Source: Armatimonadota bacterium
GTDB taxonomy: Bacteria > Armatimonadota > Fimbriimonadia > Fimbriimonadales > Fimbriimonadaceae
Assembly: GCA_020161505.1 (NCBI GenBank)
Contig: JAIUNY010000009.1
Coordinates: forward strand, 1 to 64,000
Length of the DNA stretch: 64,000 bases
Direction: 5' to 3'
Positions 31,569 through 39,458 of this stretch are shown here, piece by piece; positions within the stretch are counted from its first letter, which is position 1, and every line of letters begins with the position of its first letter. The position numbers and the translations under genes are program-made. The notes under the pieces are model-generated. The model saw only the letters and a program-made list of their open reading frames with translations. It did no database searches and was not told the DNA's origin.

Positions 31569-32684
31569 CTATTCGCACTGATCGAGCAATCCGACCGCCG
31601 CCATGCACATCCACAAGGCGGTGCCGCCCGCGCTCATGAAGGGCAGCCACAAGCCAATGACTAACCCAATGCCCAGAACCATCGACATATTGACGAGAAA
31701 GTGGAAAGCAAGGACAGCAAACAGACACGAGCCCGTCACGATTCCCATCACGGTTTTGGCCTGCCACACCCGCAGCCAAACTCGGTAGAAGAAGAAAGCA
31801 AACAGGCACAGCACCAGACTGGATCCCACCAGCCCGCCCTCTTCACCGATGACCGTGAAGATCAGGTCGTTTTGTTGCTCCGGAATCACGCCTGATTCCT
31901 TCTGATCGCCCTGGAAGAATCCTGCCCCCATCACGCCTCCGCTGCCAATCGCGAGAGTGCCCTGGTGGATTTGGTAGTCGTCGCCACGGATATCTTTCTT
32001 GCCGGTTTTCACCGCCGAGAGCTTGGTTTCAAAGCGTTTGAGCTGGTACTCGGGAATGAGCTTGAAAGTGAAGAGGAGTCCGCCGAGAACGGCAATGCCG
32101 AGGATGGTGGCGGGGAAGTATTTCCACGGCACGCCGATGTGGATCGCCCCCATGATCGCCATGAAGAGCAGAGAAAGCGTCGCTCCGGTGTGAGGTTGCA
32201 TGTAAACCAGCGCCAAGATCGGCGCGATGTGCCCCAGCGCCCCGAGCCACGTCCCCAGCTCCTTGATCCGATCTTCTCGATTGGCGAAATAGGCGGCGAG
32301 CGTCAGGGCGAGCAGAACTTTTGTAAGTTCGCTCGGTTGAAATTGCATGAATCCGAGATCCAGCGCGCGTTGTGTGATCCCTCGTCCACGCCCAATGACC
32401 AAGGTTGCAGCGAGCAGCAGGATGTTGATGATGTAGAGCGGCGTGGCGAGCACGCGAAAGGTTTCAAGCCGGATTCGGTTGAAGAAAAGGAACACGATCA
32501 ACCCGAGGGCGGCGAAGATGAGCTGACGGGTGAAAAAGTTCGTGTCTTGCCCGGCATCCAGGCTCGCCAAGGAGAAGAGACCGACCCCGATCAACCCCGC
32601 CGCGCTTGCGAGGAACCAGTAGTCGTGAGATCGTCCGCGGGGCCGCTCCACGACCATCGATTGGTCGGCAGCGGTCAAACTCAT
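31569..32684 (-). CDS. rodA: rod-shape/peptidoglycan polymerase RodA (SEDS family)
   Basis: A 371-residue SEDS protein with about ten membrane helices. Conserved segments are L-G-F-M-Q-F-Q-P-S-E-L-T-K (family signature), Q-P-H-T-G-A-T-L, D-Y-Q-I-H-Q-G-T-L-A-I-G-S-G-G, G-V-I-P-E-Q-Q-N-D-L-I-F-T-V-I-G-E-E and L-P-F-M-S-A-G-G-T-A-L-W. It polymerises lipid II glycan strands and needs a class B PBP partner, which is not here. The start overlaps the stop of the upstream lipoprotein gene (ATGA), so it is part of the operon beginning at 36659. Its last 16 codons are duplicated at 30595-30642. Confidence 0.93.
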   Translation of the reverse strand: MSLTAADQSMVVERPRGRSHDYWFLASAAGLIGVGLFSLASLDAGQDTNFFTRQLIFAALGLIVFLFFNRIRLETFRVLATPLYIINILLLAATLVIGRGRGITQRALDLGFMQFQPSELTKVLLALTLAAYFANREDRIKELGTWLGALGHIAPILALVYMQPHTGATLSLLFMAIMGAIHIGVPWKYFPATILGIAVLGGLLFTFKLIPEYQLKRFETKLSAVKTGKKDIRGDDYQIHQGTLAIGSGGVMGAGFFQGDQKESGVIPEQQNDLIFTVIGEEGGLVGSSLVLCLFAFFFYRVWLRVWQAKTVMGIVTGSCLFAVLAFHFLVNMSMVLGIGLVIGLWLPFMSAGGTALWMCMAAVGLLDQCE

Positions 32685-33370
32685 GGTGATTCAGGGGTCG
32701 CTGGATCGTCAACGCGAGGCTCTCGGGTGGAGCTTTGCCAGAACTCGCGGCGGATCAAGCCCTTCTCAGGTTGGAACCAAAACTTGAGATTGCGTTTGGT
32801 CGCGACCGCACCGGCGCTCGTCTTCACCTCCGCCGTCACGAGCAATGCGGGAAACTTCCCGGAAGCGAGGTTAAGGGCGTCGGATGAGGTGGAAATCGTG
32901 GCGGAGGCAGGGTAGACATTCACCCCGCTCTGAATCGTGCCGCTCCACTCCCAGGTATCTCCGACCTCCAGAGGATATCGAATCAGGCGAATCGGCGGAT
33001 CGTACGTCTCATGGGGCGCGCGGGCAATGCTGAAGCCTTCGTCACCAGAGAGGTAAACCTCGGTTTCCACCTCGACCGGGTCTCCCGATTCCTTCGCGGC
33101 ATCGGTGATCCATCTCAGCACAATTTTTTCACCGGATCGCTTGGCGTCCAGCACGACGGGGATTTGCGCCCCGGTCAGGATAACCGTCGCCTCTTTCGGC
33201 GGGAGTTCGCCAGGTTTGAGGTCATCTTGGGTCTGGAACGAACTGCTGATCGGGTCAACGGCCTCCGGCACGTCCGGGGCGTCCGTTCCAGAAGGAGAGA
33301 TCACAAGCTTTTTGTCGCAACCGATGAGCGCTAAGCTCAGTACCGCCACCACGAGGGCTCCCCACTTCAC
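32681..33370 (-). CDS. lipoprotein 4 of a paralogous set, next to RodA
   Basis: A 229-residue protein with a lipoprotein signal (V-K-W-G-A-L-V-V-A-V-L-S-L-A-L-I-G-C; lipobox L-I-G-C). The body is beta-rich with Y-P-L-E-V-G-D-T-W-E-W-S-G-T and ends with L-K-F-W-F-Q-P-E-K-G-L-I-R-R-E-F. The pattern W-F-x-P-x-x-G-L/I-V-R near the end recurs in the three genes upstream. GTG 33370 overlaps the previous stop (GTGA), and the stop overlaps rodA. A longer frame upstream to 33658 lies in the neighbouring gene and is rejected. Function unknown, probably envelope-linked. Confidence 0.72.
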   Translation of the reverse strand: MKWGALVVAVLSLALIGCDKKLVISPSGTDAPDVPEAVDPISSSFQTQDDLKPGELPPKEATVILTGAQIPVVLDAKRSGEKIVLRWITDAAKESGDPVEVETEVYLSGDEGFSIARAPHETYDPPIRLIRYPLEVGDTWEWSGTIQSGVNVYPASATISTSSDALNLASGKFPALLVTAEVKTSAGAVATKRNLKFWFQPEKGLIRREFWQSSTREPRVDDPATPESP

Positions 33371-33993
33371 CGAGCGGCCTCCCGGAACCGGGCGAGCTTG
33401 CGAACCTTTTGGTTCTTCTGGTTGCCAAATGATCCCACTTCTTTGAACTCGATCAGTCCGATTCCCTTGCCGTAGAGAGAGGTGTGGGTGGCGGTGATGG
33501 TTTGATCTTCCGAGTAGAAGATCTTCATGTCCATCACGACTTCGATCACAGGGACTTTGCGACCGACCACCTCTCGGGTTCCCAGAGGCTTCAATCGCGC
33601 CTTGATCTCCGCCGGAGCCTCGCCCGTACCGACGATTACGCCGCCGGTGAACTCCCACTCGTGCGCCTTCGTGGGGTCGCCTTGGAGAATGGTGAACGGC
33701 AGCGGCAGCAGGGCCGTCTCCGTCATTCCCGCGAAGCCGATCTGATCTTCGGTGACTTCGTAAAAACTCCGCGAGGCAACTGAGTTCACGCCTCTGCTCT
33801 CAATGACCGAGTAGGTCACGCCATCCAACGACACAGGCTCGAGGACGGTGTCGGAATCGGTCGAGAACGACTTCCGCCCGTTGACTTCCGCGTTGCTTTG
33901 ATACACCCAGGTGGTGCCGGGCTTCACAGGGAAATAGTCCGAAACCGTTTCCGGTTCGGACATCAGCAACAGGGCGAGGGTGGGAACGATCAT
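33367..33993 (-). CDS. secreted protein 3 of the paralogous set
   Basis: A 208-residue protein with a short signal peptide (MIVPTLALLLMSEPETVS) and no lipobox Cys. After it, D-Y-F-P-V-K-P-G-T-T-W-V-Y-Q is a motif typical of a widespread secreted beta-sandwich family (TapB/DUF3108-like in style). The end has L-Y-G-K-G-I-G-L-I-E-F-K-E, matching the W-x-x-x-G-x-G-x-V element of the paralogues. It overlaps the next gene by four bases and lies 18 bases after the previous one. Function unknown. Confidence 0.7.
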   Translation of the reverse strand: MIVPTLALLLMSEPETVSDYFPVKPGTTWVYQSNAEVNGRKSFSTDSDTVLEPVSLDGVTYSVIESRGVNSVASRSFYEVTEDQIGFAGMTETALLPLPFTILQGDPTKAHEWEFTGGVIVGTGEAPAEIKARLKPLGTREVVGRKVPVIEVVMDMKIFYSEDQTITATHTSLYGKGIGLIEFKEVGSFGNQKNQKVRKLARFREAAR

Positions 33994-34011
33994 ACGATCT
34001 CCGCGAGGAAA

Positions 34012-34734
34012 TTAACCTCGCTTGATGAGCGTGACCGAATAAGACGTGGGTTTGCCGTCAGCGTCTTTGCTGGTCACGGTGAGCTTCACCGTTCCTACGC
34101 CAGAGGCGTACCAGCTAGTGCCCGTGACTGGACTTTTCTTATCCCCGGAGGTGAGTTCGCCGCTCATCGTGACGACGAGGCAATCGAAGTCACCCGCTTT
34201 GGTCGTGAGCTTCTCTTGTTTGGTCACCTTTTGGGTGGCCTTGATCGAGACCTTTTCGCCCGTCGGGCCGGTGAACTGCGCGGAGACCGGCCACGAATCG
34301 CCAACCTTCGGATCCTTGGGGAGCGAAAGAACTGCCGGATCGACCGTATTCTCTCCGCTCTTCACCAAGTAGATGCCGTCTTCGCGCACCTCCAGAGTCT
34401 CGTTGCCGAGATCACTCAGGCCAGCGCTTCGCTCGATCGTGAAGGTGGCTTTGCCATCCACCATTCCCGCGAACACGGCCTTTTGGGCGCCTTCGAGCTT
34501 CACGCCGTTGCGGTCGAGTTCGTAGGTTTCTTCGGCGGTGCTATCCAGGCCGTAGAACTTAAATCCACCGTGCTTCAGGTTCTCCGGGATCTCGCTCGGA
34601 TCCGGAGCCTTCGTCGCTTGCTCCTCTGGTTTGGTCTCCGCATCCTTCGGAGCTTCGGTCGGTTTGGGGCCGCAACCCATCAGCAGGGCGGCACTCAGGA
34701 GGGCAAACCAGGGAGCGAGCGTACGGACTTTCAT
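34012..34734 (-). CDS. lipoprotein 2 of the paralogous set
   Basis: A 240-residue lipoprotein: signal M-K-V-R-T-L-A-P-W-F-A-L-L-S-A-A-L-L-M-G-C, then a low-complexity linker rich in Pro, Lys and Glu (residues 24-50). The beta-rich domain contains P-K-V-G-D-S-W-P-V and T-K-A-G-D-F-D-C-L-V-V-T and ends with T-S-W-Y-A-S-G-V-G-T-V-K-L. The last element is the shared signature of the four genes. Probably anchored to a membrane, facing the periplasm. Role unknown. Confidence 0.72.
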   Translation of the reverse strand: MKVRTLAPWFALLSAALLMGCGPKPTEAPKDAETKPEEQATKAPDPSEIPENLKHGGFKFYGLDSTAEETYELDRNGVKLEGAQKAVFAGMVDGKATFTIERSAGLSDLGNETLEVREDGIYLVKSGENTVDPAVLSLPKDPKVGDSWPVSAQFTGPTGEKVSIKATQKVTKQEKLTTKAGDFDCLVVTMSGELTSGDKKSPVTGTSWYASGVGTVKLTVTSKDADGKPTSYSVTLIKRG

Positions 34735-34751
34735 GGATCGTTTCTACTTCC

Positions 34752-35489
34752 TTACTTCCCAGAGAAGTTCTTCAATTTCAGGATCAGACTGGTGTTGGCA
34801 CCGTCGTTCCGTTGAATTTGCTGGGTAACTCGGACGATACCGTATTTCGGGGCAAACCAAGTGGTCGAGCGGACTCGGTAGATGCTCTTGCCCGCCTGAT
34901 ATCCACTGACGCTGGTCACCGCAACCGCCTCGATTTTGCCCAGCTCGGTGTCGATGACTTCGACGCCTCGGACGCGGCTGACTGCTTCAAGCTTTCCGCT
35001 CGTCGGTTCGCCGGTGGCCACGGACGTGTAGGGTCCAGTGCCAGCGAACTTGAACTCCTTGAACTCCATATCCTTCTTGATCGGGAAGGGCAGAACGCTC
35101 TGGGGAGGATTGAATGCGACCCCGTTGCGGGCAGAGGTTTGGGTGATGCCCTTGGCATCCGCCCGGTAGGTCGAGACATCGGTGACCTTGCGATTCTGCA
35201 GAACCTCCATCGTGATGGAAGTCGCGTCGCCATTCTTCACCACCTTGCTGTAGCGCAGAACGAATTCTTGAGAGTTGTTGCCTTCGGTCACAAATGTCCC
35301 TTGCGCACCCGAGGTCGTAGGGAAGAAGTCGGCAGGCTGCAGCTTGGCCAAGTCGCCGATCTCAACGATCTTCGCCGACTTGGTGCTCGATTTGGCGGTA
35401 GCTTCATCTTTATTGCAACCGGTGACAAAAACGAGCGAACTTGCGAGGGCAACGGTGGTCACGAAAGCCAGAGGGCGGGGAAATTTCAT
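34752..35489 (-). CDS. lipoprotein 1 of the paralogous set
   Basis: A 245-residue lipoprotein starting at ATG 35489 (M-K-F-P-R-P-L-A-F-V-T-T-V-A-L-A-S-S-L-V, lipobox V-T-G-C). The body has D-F-F-P-T-T-S-G-A-Q-G-T-F, similar to D-Y-F-P-V-K-P-G-T-T-W-V in the third copy, and E-A-V-A-V-T-S-V-S-G-Y followed by T-T-W-F-A-P-K-Y-G-I-V-R-V. It lies 33 bases after the SecD-head-like gene and 17 bases before the next copy. Function unknown. Confidence 0.72.
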   Translation of the reverse strand: MKFPRPLAFVTTVALASSLVFVTGCNKDEATAKSSTKSAKIVEIGDLAKLQPADFFPTTSGAQGTFVTEGNNSQEFVLRYSKVVKNGDATSITMEVLQNRKVTDVSTYRADAKGITQTSARNGVAFNPPQSVLPFPIKKDMEFKEFKFAGTGPYTSVATGEPTSGKLEAVSRVRGVEVIDTELGKIEAVAVTSVSGYQAGKSIYRVRSTTWFAPKYGIVRVTQQIQRNDGANTSLILKLKNFSGK

Positions 35490-35522
35490 AGGGTGTGTGC
35501 TCCGATTGGGTTCCAAACTGAT

Positions 35523-36659
35523 CTAATCACTTGAAGAAGCAGGTTTTGTGCCTGCAACCTCTGAAATGGCCTTAACAGCTTCTTCGACAAGGGTTTTGTC
35601 GCGCAATCCGCTGATCGAGACCTCGCTCTGGGCAAGTTCGGTCGAGATACGCGGTGCGGCGATCGCAATTCCATCGACGACGACTAAGAGCGCAAATCCC
35701 TTGGTGTTGCGGCTGTATTTCCACATCCGCTTCCGCCCTTCGTCGGTCAGACCGATTTGAAGCGAATAGAGTTCTTTCTCTTTGTCGTCCTTGTAACTGC
35801 GATAACTTGCCTTCGTCAGCATGCTGTCGTTGACCAAGACTTCTGCTCCCAGCAAGATTTGTTCCGGCTTACTGGCGAGGGACTTTTGCCTGTTCTCCGA
35901 AATGATCTGCTCGATCGCGGCTTTCACATTTTCCTTGCTCGTCTCGCCCCGACTGATCTTCATCGCCAACTCTTGATAGTTGCCCACGATGAACTGCTGG
36001 GTCGGCTGGAACTTCTTTTCGATGACTTCGGAAACCTGCTTGGCGAAAGCAGGCTGGAAGATCTGCCTCACGCGGGCGGTGATTGTTTTGGTTTCACCCT
36101 CGATAGGCACCTGCAAGGGAACCGGGAAGTCGATGACAATTCCGTTCAGCAGGCTCCTCAACCGGACTTCCGGGAGCGGTGTGCCATCGAGTTCCACATT
36201 CAAATCTTCGCGCAGCTTTTGAGAGAGTGCGGGGTCGCCGGCAAGGGCCTTCTGCAAATCCTCGGATGTCCACACCGTCAGATCGGGCGTGATCTGGCTG
36301 TCGTCGATCCGGTTGAGCCGGGTGACGAGCACGCCGAGTGCTTTCGCGTCGCCTTGGAGCGATTCGAACAGCTCCTTCACGGGGATTCGGCGCGCGTCTT
36401 CGCCTTCTTCTTGACTGCTGGCCCGTTGATTGCCGCCGCTGGACTCATTGACCTGCACCAGTTGGGCAACCGCATTCGCCACCTGGACTCGGAACCCTGC
36501 ATCGGTGTTCATCGCCACCATCGTCACGCGGCCCGGTTGGATCGGCGCTGGGTTGAAGTTGCGCACCTGCATTTCGCCCCAACCCCAGTACCCACCGTAG
36601 AGGGCACCGCCAACGGCAAGCGCGATCAGGCTTGCTTTGAAAGAAGCGTTGAGTTTCAT
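35523..36659 (-). CDS. membrane-anchored protein with a SecD-head-like C-terminal domain
   Basis: A 378-residue protein: one N-terminal membrane helix (A-S-L-I-A-L-A-V-G-G-A-L-Y-G-G-Y-W-G-W) and a long extracytoplasmic region. Residues about 275-365 resemble the SecD P1 head: L-Q-I-G-L-T-D-E-G-R-K-R-M, then F-A-L-L-V-V-V-D-G-I-A-I-A-A-P-R-I, then S-I-S-G-L-R and a closing helix. SecD reads S-F-T-L-T-x-E-G, I-V-L-D-G-x-V-x-S-A-P, I-x-G. The six-helix translocon part of SecD is absent. It is the first gene of the operon that includes four lipoprotein-like genes and rodA. A frame reading upstream to 36932 is antisense to moxR and rejected. Confidence 0.7.
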   Translation of the reverse strand: MKLNASFKASLIALAVGGALYGGYWGWGEMQVRNFNPAPIQPGRVTMVAMNTDAGFRVQVANAVAQLVQVNESSGGNQRASSQEEGEDARRIPVKELFESLQGDAKALGVLVTRLNRIDDSQITPDLTVWTSEDLQKALAGDPALSQKLREDLNVELDGTPLPEVRLRSLLNGIVIDFPVPLQVPIEGETKTITARVRQIFQPAFAKQVSEVIEKKFQPTQQFIVGNYQELAMKISRGETSKENVKAAIEQIISENRQKSLASKPEQILLGAEVLVNDSMLTKASYRSYKDDKEKELYSLQIGLTDEGRKRMWKYSRNTKGFALLVVVDGIAIAAPRISTELAQSEVSISGLRDKTLVEEAVKAISEVAGTKPASSSD

Positions 36660-36789
36660 GAGAGCGATATGGGCAGGCTCGAATCGACGCGAACGACTCG
36701 AACAGAAACAACAGTTTACCGTTCGCGAGGGTTCCCATCCTGGACCGACGATGGTGACCACAGACCTGCGAGGGTACGATGGAACCAGT

Positions 36790-37737
36790 ATGTCGGTGGC
36801 AGAAGTCGCGGCCCGCGTTGCGCAAGAAGTCGGGAAAGCGGTGGTAGGGCAAAACAAGGCGGTAGAGCAATCGTTCATCGCCCTGCTTGCCGATGGACAC
36901 GTTTTGTTGCAGGGCGTCCCTGGCCTGGGCAAAACCCTCCTCGTCCGGACTCTCGCTCAGGTGATGCAACTCGAGTTCAAACGCATCCAGTTCACCCCCG
37001 ACCTGATGCCGAGCGATGTGACGGGAACCAACATTTTCGATCCCCGAACCGCCGAGTTTTCCCTCCGTAAGGGCCCGATTTTCACTTCGGTGCTCCTGGC
37101 CGACGAAATCAACCGCACCCCGCCGAAAACCCAGGCCTCTCTGCTCGAAGCCATGGAAGAGCGGCAAACCACAATTGACGGCGTCCGCTACCCGCTGCCG
37201 TCGCCCTTTATTGTTTTTGCTACGCAGAACCCGATTGAATACGAGGGAACCTATCCTCTCCCAGAAGCCCAGCAAGACCGGTTTCTTTTCAAAGTCCTTC
37301 TCGACTATCCCGCCGAGAATCAGGAAGTTGATGTGTTGCGACGGTTCCACGAAGGCTTCCGCGCAAACCGACTCGACGAGGCCCAAATCGTGCCTGTGCT
37401 GACCGCGGAATTGCTGCACGAACTGAGAAAGGAAGTTGCCGCGATCACGATGGAGGACAAGATTTTCCTCTACATCCAACAGATTGTCGGGGCGACCCGT
37501 CGGAGCAGCGATCTTCTCGTCGGAGGCAGTCCGCGCGCGGGCCTCGCCCTGGTCGCCACCTCAAAGGCTTTGGCGGCGATCCGTGGGCGGACTTTTGTCA
37601 TCCCCGATGACGTCAAGGAACTCGCCATGCCGGTGCTCCGGCACAGAGTCATCATGCGGCCCGAGGCGGAAATCGAGGGCTACAGCGTGGATCAAGTGCT
37701 CCAACGGCTCCTGGATGTGCAAACCGTTCCGCGATGA
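36790..37737 (+). CDS. MoxR-family AAA+ ATPase
   Basis: A protein of about 315 residues. Walker A is L-L-Q-G-V-P-G-L-G-K-T-L, Walker B is L-L-A-D-E-I-N-R-T-P-P-K-T-Q, sensor 1 is F-A-T-Q-N-P-I-E-Y-E-G-T-Y-P-L-P-E-A-Q-Q-D, and the lid domain is at the C-terminus (S-P-R-A-G-L-A-L). MoxR ATPases act as chaperones that mature enzyme or envelope complexes, often with a DUF58 and a VWA protein, neither of which is present here. ATG 36790 (M-S-V-A-E-V) is chosen, and ATG 36751 is an alternative. It diverges from the SecD-head-like gene. Confidence 0.9.
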   Translation: MSVAEVAARVAQEVGKAVVGQNKAVEQSFIALLADGHVLLQGVPGLGKTLLVRTLAQVMQLEFKRIQFTPDLMPSDVTGTNIFDPRTAEFSLRKGPIFTSVLLADEINRTPPKTQASLLEAMEERQTTIDGVRYPLPSPFIVFATQNPIEYEGTYPLPEAQQDRFLFKVLLDYPAENQEVDVLRRFHEGFRANRLDEAQIVPVLTAELLHELRKEVAAITMEDKIFLYIQQIVGATRRSSDLLVGGSPRAGLALVATSKALAAIRGRTFVIPDDVKELAMPVLRHRVIMRPEAEIEGYSVDQVLQRLLDVQTVPR

Positions 37738-38732
37738 AGATTCTCCTCCTGCGCAGGCAACGGCTGGGGGGAACCGCGACGCTCAGCAACCTCATTCAGC
37801 AGACGCTGCCTGAGTTTGGACTTTCGGTCGATATCCTGGATGCCGACGACTGGATCCCGGATCGTACTGGCGGCAAAACGGATAAAGAGGTCTCGAAGAA
37901 GCTCCGCGAAGTCGCCAAAGGCTATCACCTGGTTCACGCCTTCGGCTACCGCTGCGCCTGGGCGTGCAGCGTTGCTTTCGGACTCAAGGCACCCTGGATC
38001 TACACCGCTCACGACATGCCTCGCACGACCATCCCGGTCTTCATCGAGAAGCTGGGCGCGGCTCGAACCGGGATCTGCAGTTCCCGGGCGGTGAAGCGAG
38101 CCTTGCAAGAAGGCGACGCCACGAACCTCGATGTGATCCTGCCTGGCACCCCGACGGTTGAATCGGAAATCGGGGCCGAAGCCATGAAGCAAGCCAAGGA
38201 AGCCCTCGGATTCGATCCCGAAGGGCGCCTTGTCCTCGGTTTGGGGCGTCTGGTGATGGATCATGGATTCGATGCCTTGGCCAATGCCGCTCAGAACCTG
38301 ACGGCTGATGTGCCCGGACTGCGTGTGGTCATCGCCGGAGAAGGGCCAGAAGCGGAGTCACTTCGCCAGCCAGGCTGCGAAGTCGTCGAGGGGAAAGTGG
38401 ATGCTCAGCAGTGGCTCACCGCCGCCGACGTGGTGGTCGTGCCTCATCGACGATGTGGATTCAGCATGGTGGCGGCTGAGGCGATGGCGCTTGGGAAACC
38501 AGTCCTCGCCCGGGAGACCGGAGGCCTCGCTGAGATGGGCGTCCGAGACGTGAGTGTTGACCTCTTTGAAGCAGACGAAGATCTCCCCTACGCCGTCATG
38601 GATCTCCTCGGATCCTCGATTCTGAGAGAGTCGCTGGGACTTGCCGCCCGGGCGCGGGCATACGAGCGCTTTTCGCTCAAAGACAGTGTGCGCGCCTATT
38701 CCGAGCTCTATCACGACCTCGGGATACGTTGA
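37734..38732 (+). CDS. glycosyltransferase family 4-like protein
   Basis: A 332-residue GT-B fold protein that overlaps the moxR stop by ATGA. The N-terminal domain binds the acceptor (H-L-V-H-A-F-G-Y-R-C-A, Y-T-A-H-D-M-P). The C-terminal donor domain has L-V-L-G-L-G-R-L-V-M-D-H-G-F and A-A-D-V-V-V-V-P-H, then G-F-S-M-V-A-A-E-A-M-A-L-G-K-P-V-L-A, the family E-x7-E region in slightly altered form. It would transfer a hexose from a nucleotide sugar to a glycan. Its pairing with MoxR is unusual. The substrate is not readable. Confidence 0.85.
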   Translation: MKILLLRRQRLGGTATLSNLIQQTLPEFGLSVDILDADDWIPDRTGGKTDKEVSKKLREVAKGYHLVHAFGYRCAWACSVAFGLKAPWIYTAHDMPRTTIPVFIEKLGAARTGICSSRAVKRALQEGDATNLDVILPGTPTVESEIGAEAMKQAKEALGFDPEGRLVLGLGRLVMDHGFDALANAAQNLTADVPGLRVVIAGEGPEAESLRQPGCEVVEGKVDAQQWLTAADVVVVPHRRCGFSMVAAEAMALGKPVLARETGGLAEMGVRDVSVDLFEADEDLPYAVMDLLGSSILRESLGLAARARAYERFSLKDSVRAYSELYHDLGIR

Positions 38733-38822
38733 GGTTTTGTCGAAAAGACCTAGCAATTCTCGCGGTGCTGAAATAATCGAATTCTGCCTTGATAAAGGAC
38801 ATTCCCGTTAGGTGAAGCACTT

Positions 38823-39311
38823 ATGGTAACCCTCATTGCTGTCCTGGCTGTGGCGACAACGCCCGGCGAAGGCGTCTCCAACGTCCACGCGAATGGCCCG
38901 AGTCGGCATTTCGACACTGTCCGCGATGTCGCTCGTACCCTCGGTCGAGATCTCTACGCTCCCGATGACACGGCGCGCGGCTTCAGCCTCCGCAATGTCG
39001 AATCCGCCAAGATCGGCAAGCACAAGGAATTCTCCGGACTCGGCGAGCGCACCGCCGTCCGCATGACTTTCATCAACAAAACCACCTCGACCGCGTTCGA
39101 CATCTACCAAGTCCCCAGCGGTGCGAAAATCGACGCCGCCAAGCACCTGCGATGGATCATCGGCGGCAAGAACTTCGAGGCGGGAATCAGCAAGCACGAC
39201 ACCTTTGTCGCCGTCAAGCGAGGCGATGTCGATCTGTGCTTCGTCGGTGGATTGGTCAGCGAACCCTCGGCGAAAGAGCTCCTCAGCCGCTTGGTTCTCA
39301 TCAAGCAATAA
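38823..39311 (+). CDS. secreted hypothetical protein
   Basis: A 162-residue protein with a short hydrophobic N-terminus (MVTLIAVLAVATTPGEG) that may be a signal peptide. AGGTGAAG before the ATG supports the start. The remainder looks like one small mixed alpha/beta domain with I-G-K-H-K-E-F-S-G-L-G and F-D-I-Y-Q-V-P-S-G-A-K-I-D. It resembles secreted regulatory domains of the DUF4367 kind, but only weakly. No partner genes are adjacent. A hairpin terminator follows at 39384. Confidence 0.55.
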   Translation: MVTLIAVLAVATTPGEGVSNVHANGPSRHFDTVRDVARTLGRDLYAPDDTARGFSLRNVESAKIGKHKEFSGLGERTAVRMTFINKTTSTAFDIYQVPSGAKIDAAKHLRWIIGGKNFEAGISKHDTFVAVKRGDVDLCFVGGLVSEPSAKELLSRLVLIKQ

Positions 39312-39383
39312 GCGATTTTCCTCCCCTGATCCTTGAGTCACATAACCTCCGTGGATGAGGGTGGCCCACCCGAATCCTCGCAT

Positions 39384-39421
39384 GATGCCCTGCGATCTTT
39401 CGAGATCCGCGGGGCATCTTT
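39384..39421 (+). terminator. probable intrinsic terminator
   Basis: GATGCCCTGCGATCT (39384-39398) pairs with AGATCCGCGGGGCATC after a four-base TTCG loop, with one bulge or mismatch near the middle, then TTT. The loop is the stable UUCG tetraloop. It separates the secreted gene from the SDR operon. Confidence 0.7.
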
Positions 39422-39458
39422 GCGTTCCGAGGCCTGGGCTCAGCCGCTACAATGAAGC

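Noticed and set aside
36445-37479. Minus-strand frame opposite moxR, continuous with the SecD-head-like gene region
   Set aside because: The moxR motifs are unambiguous. The SecD-like protein has a good N-terminal membrane helix starting at 36659.
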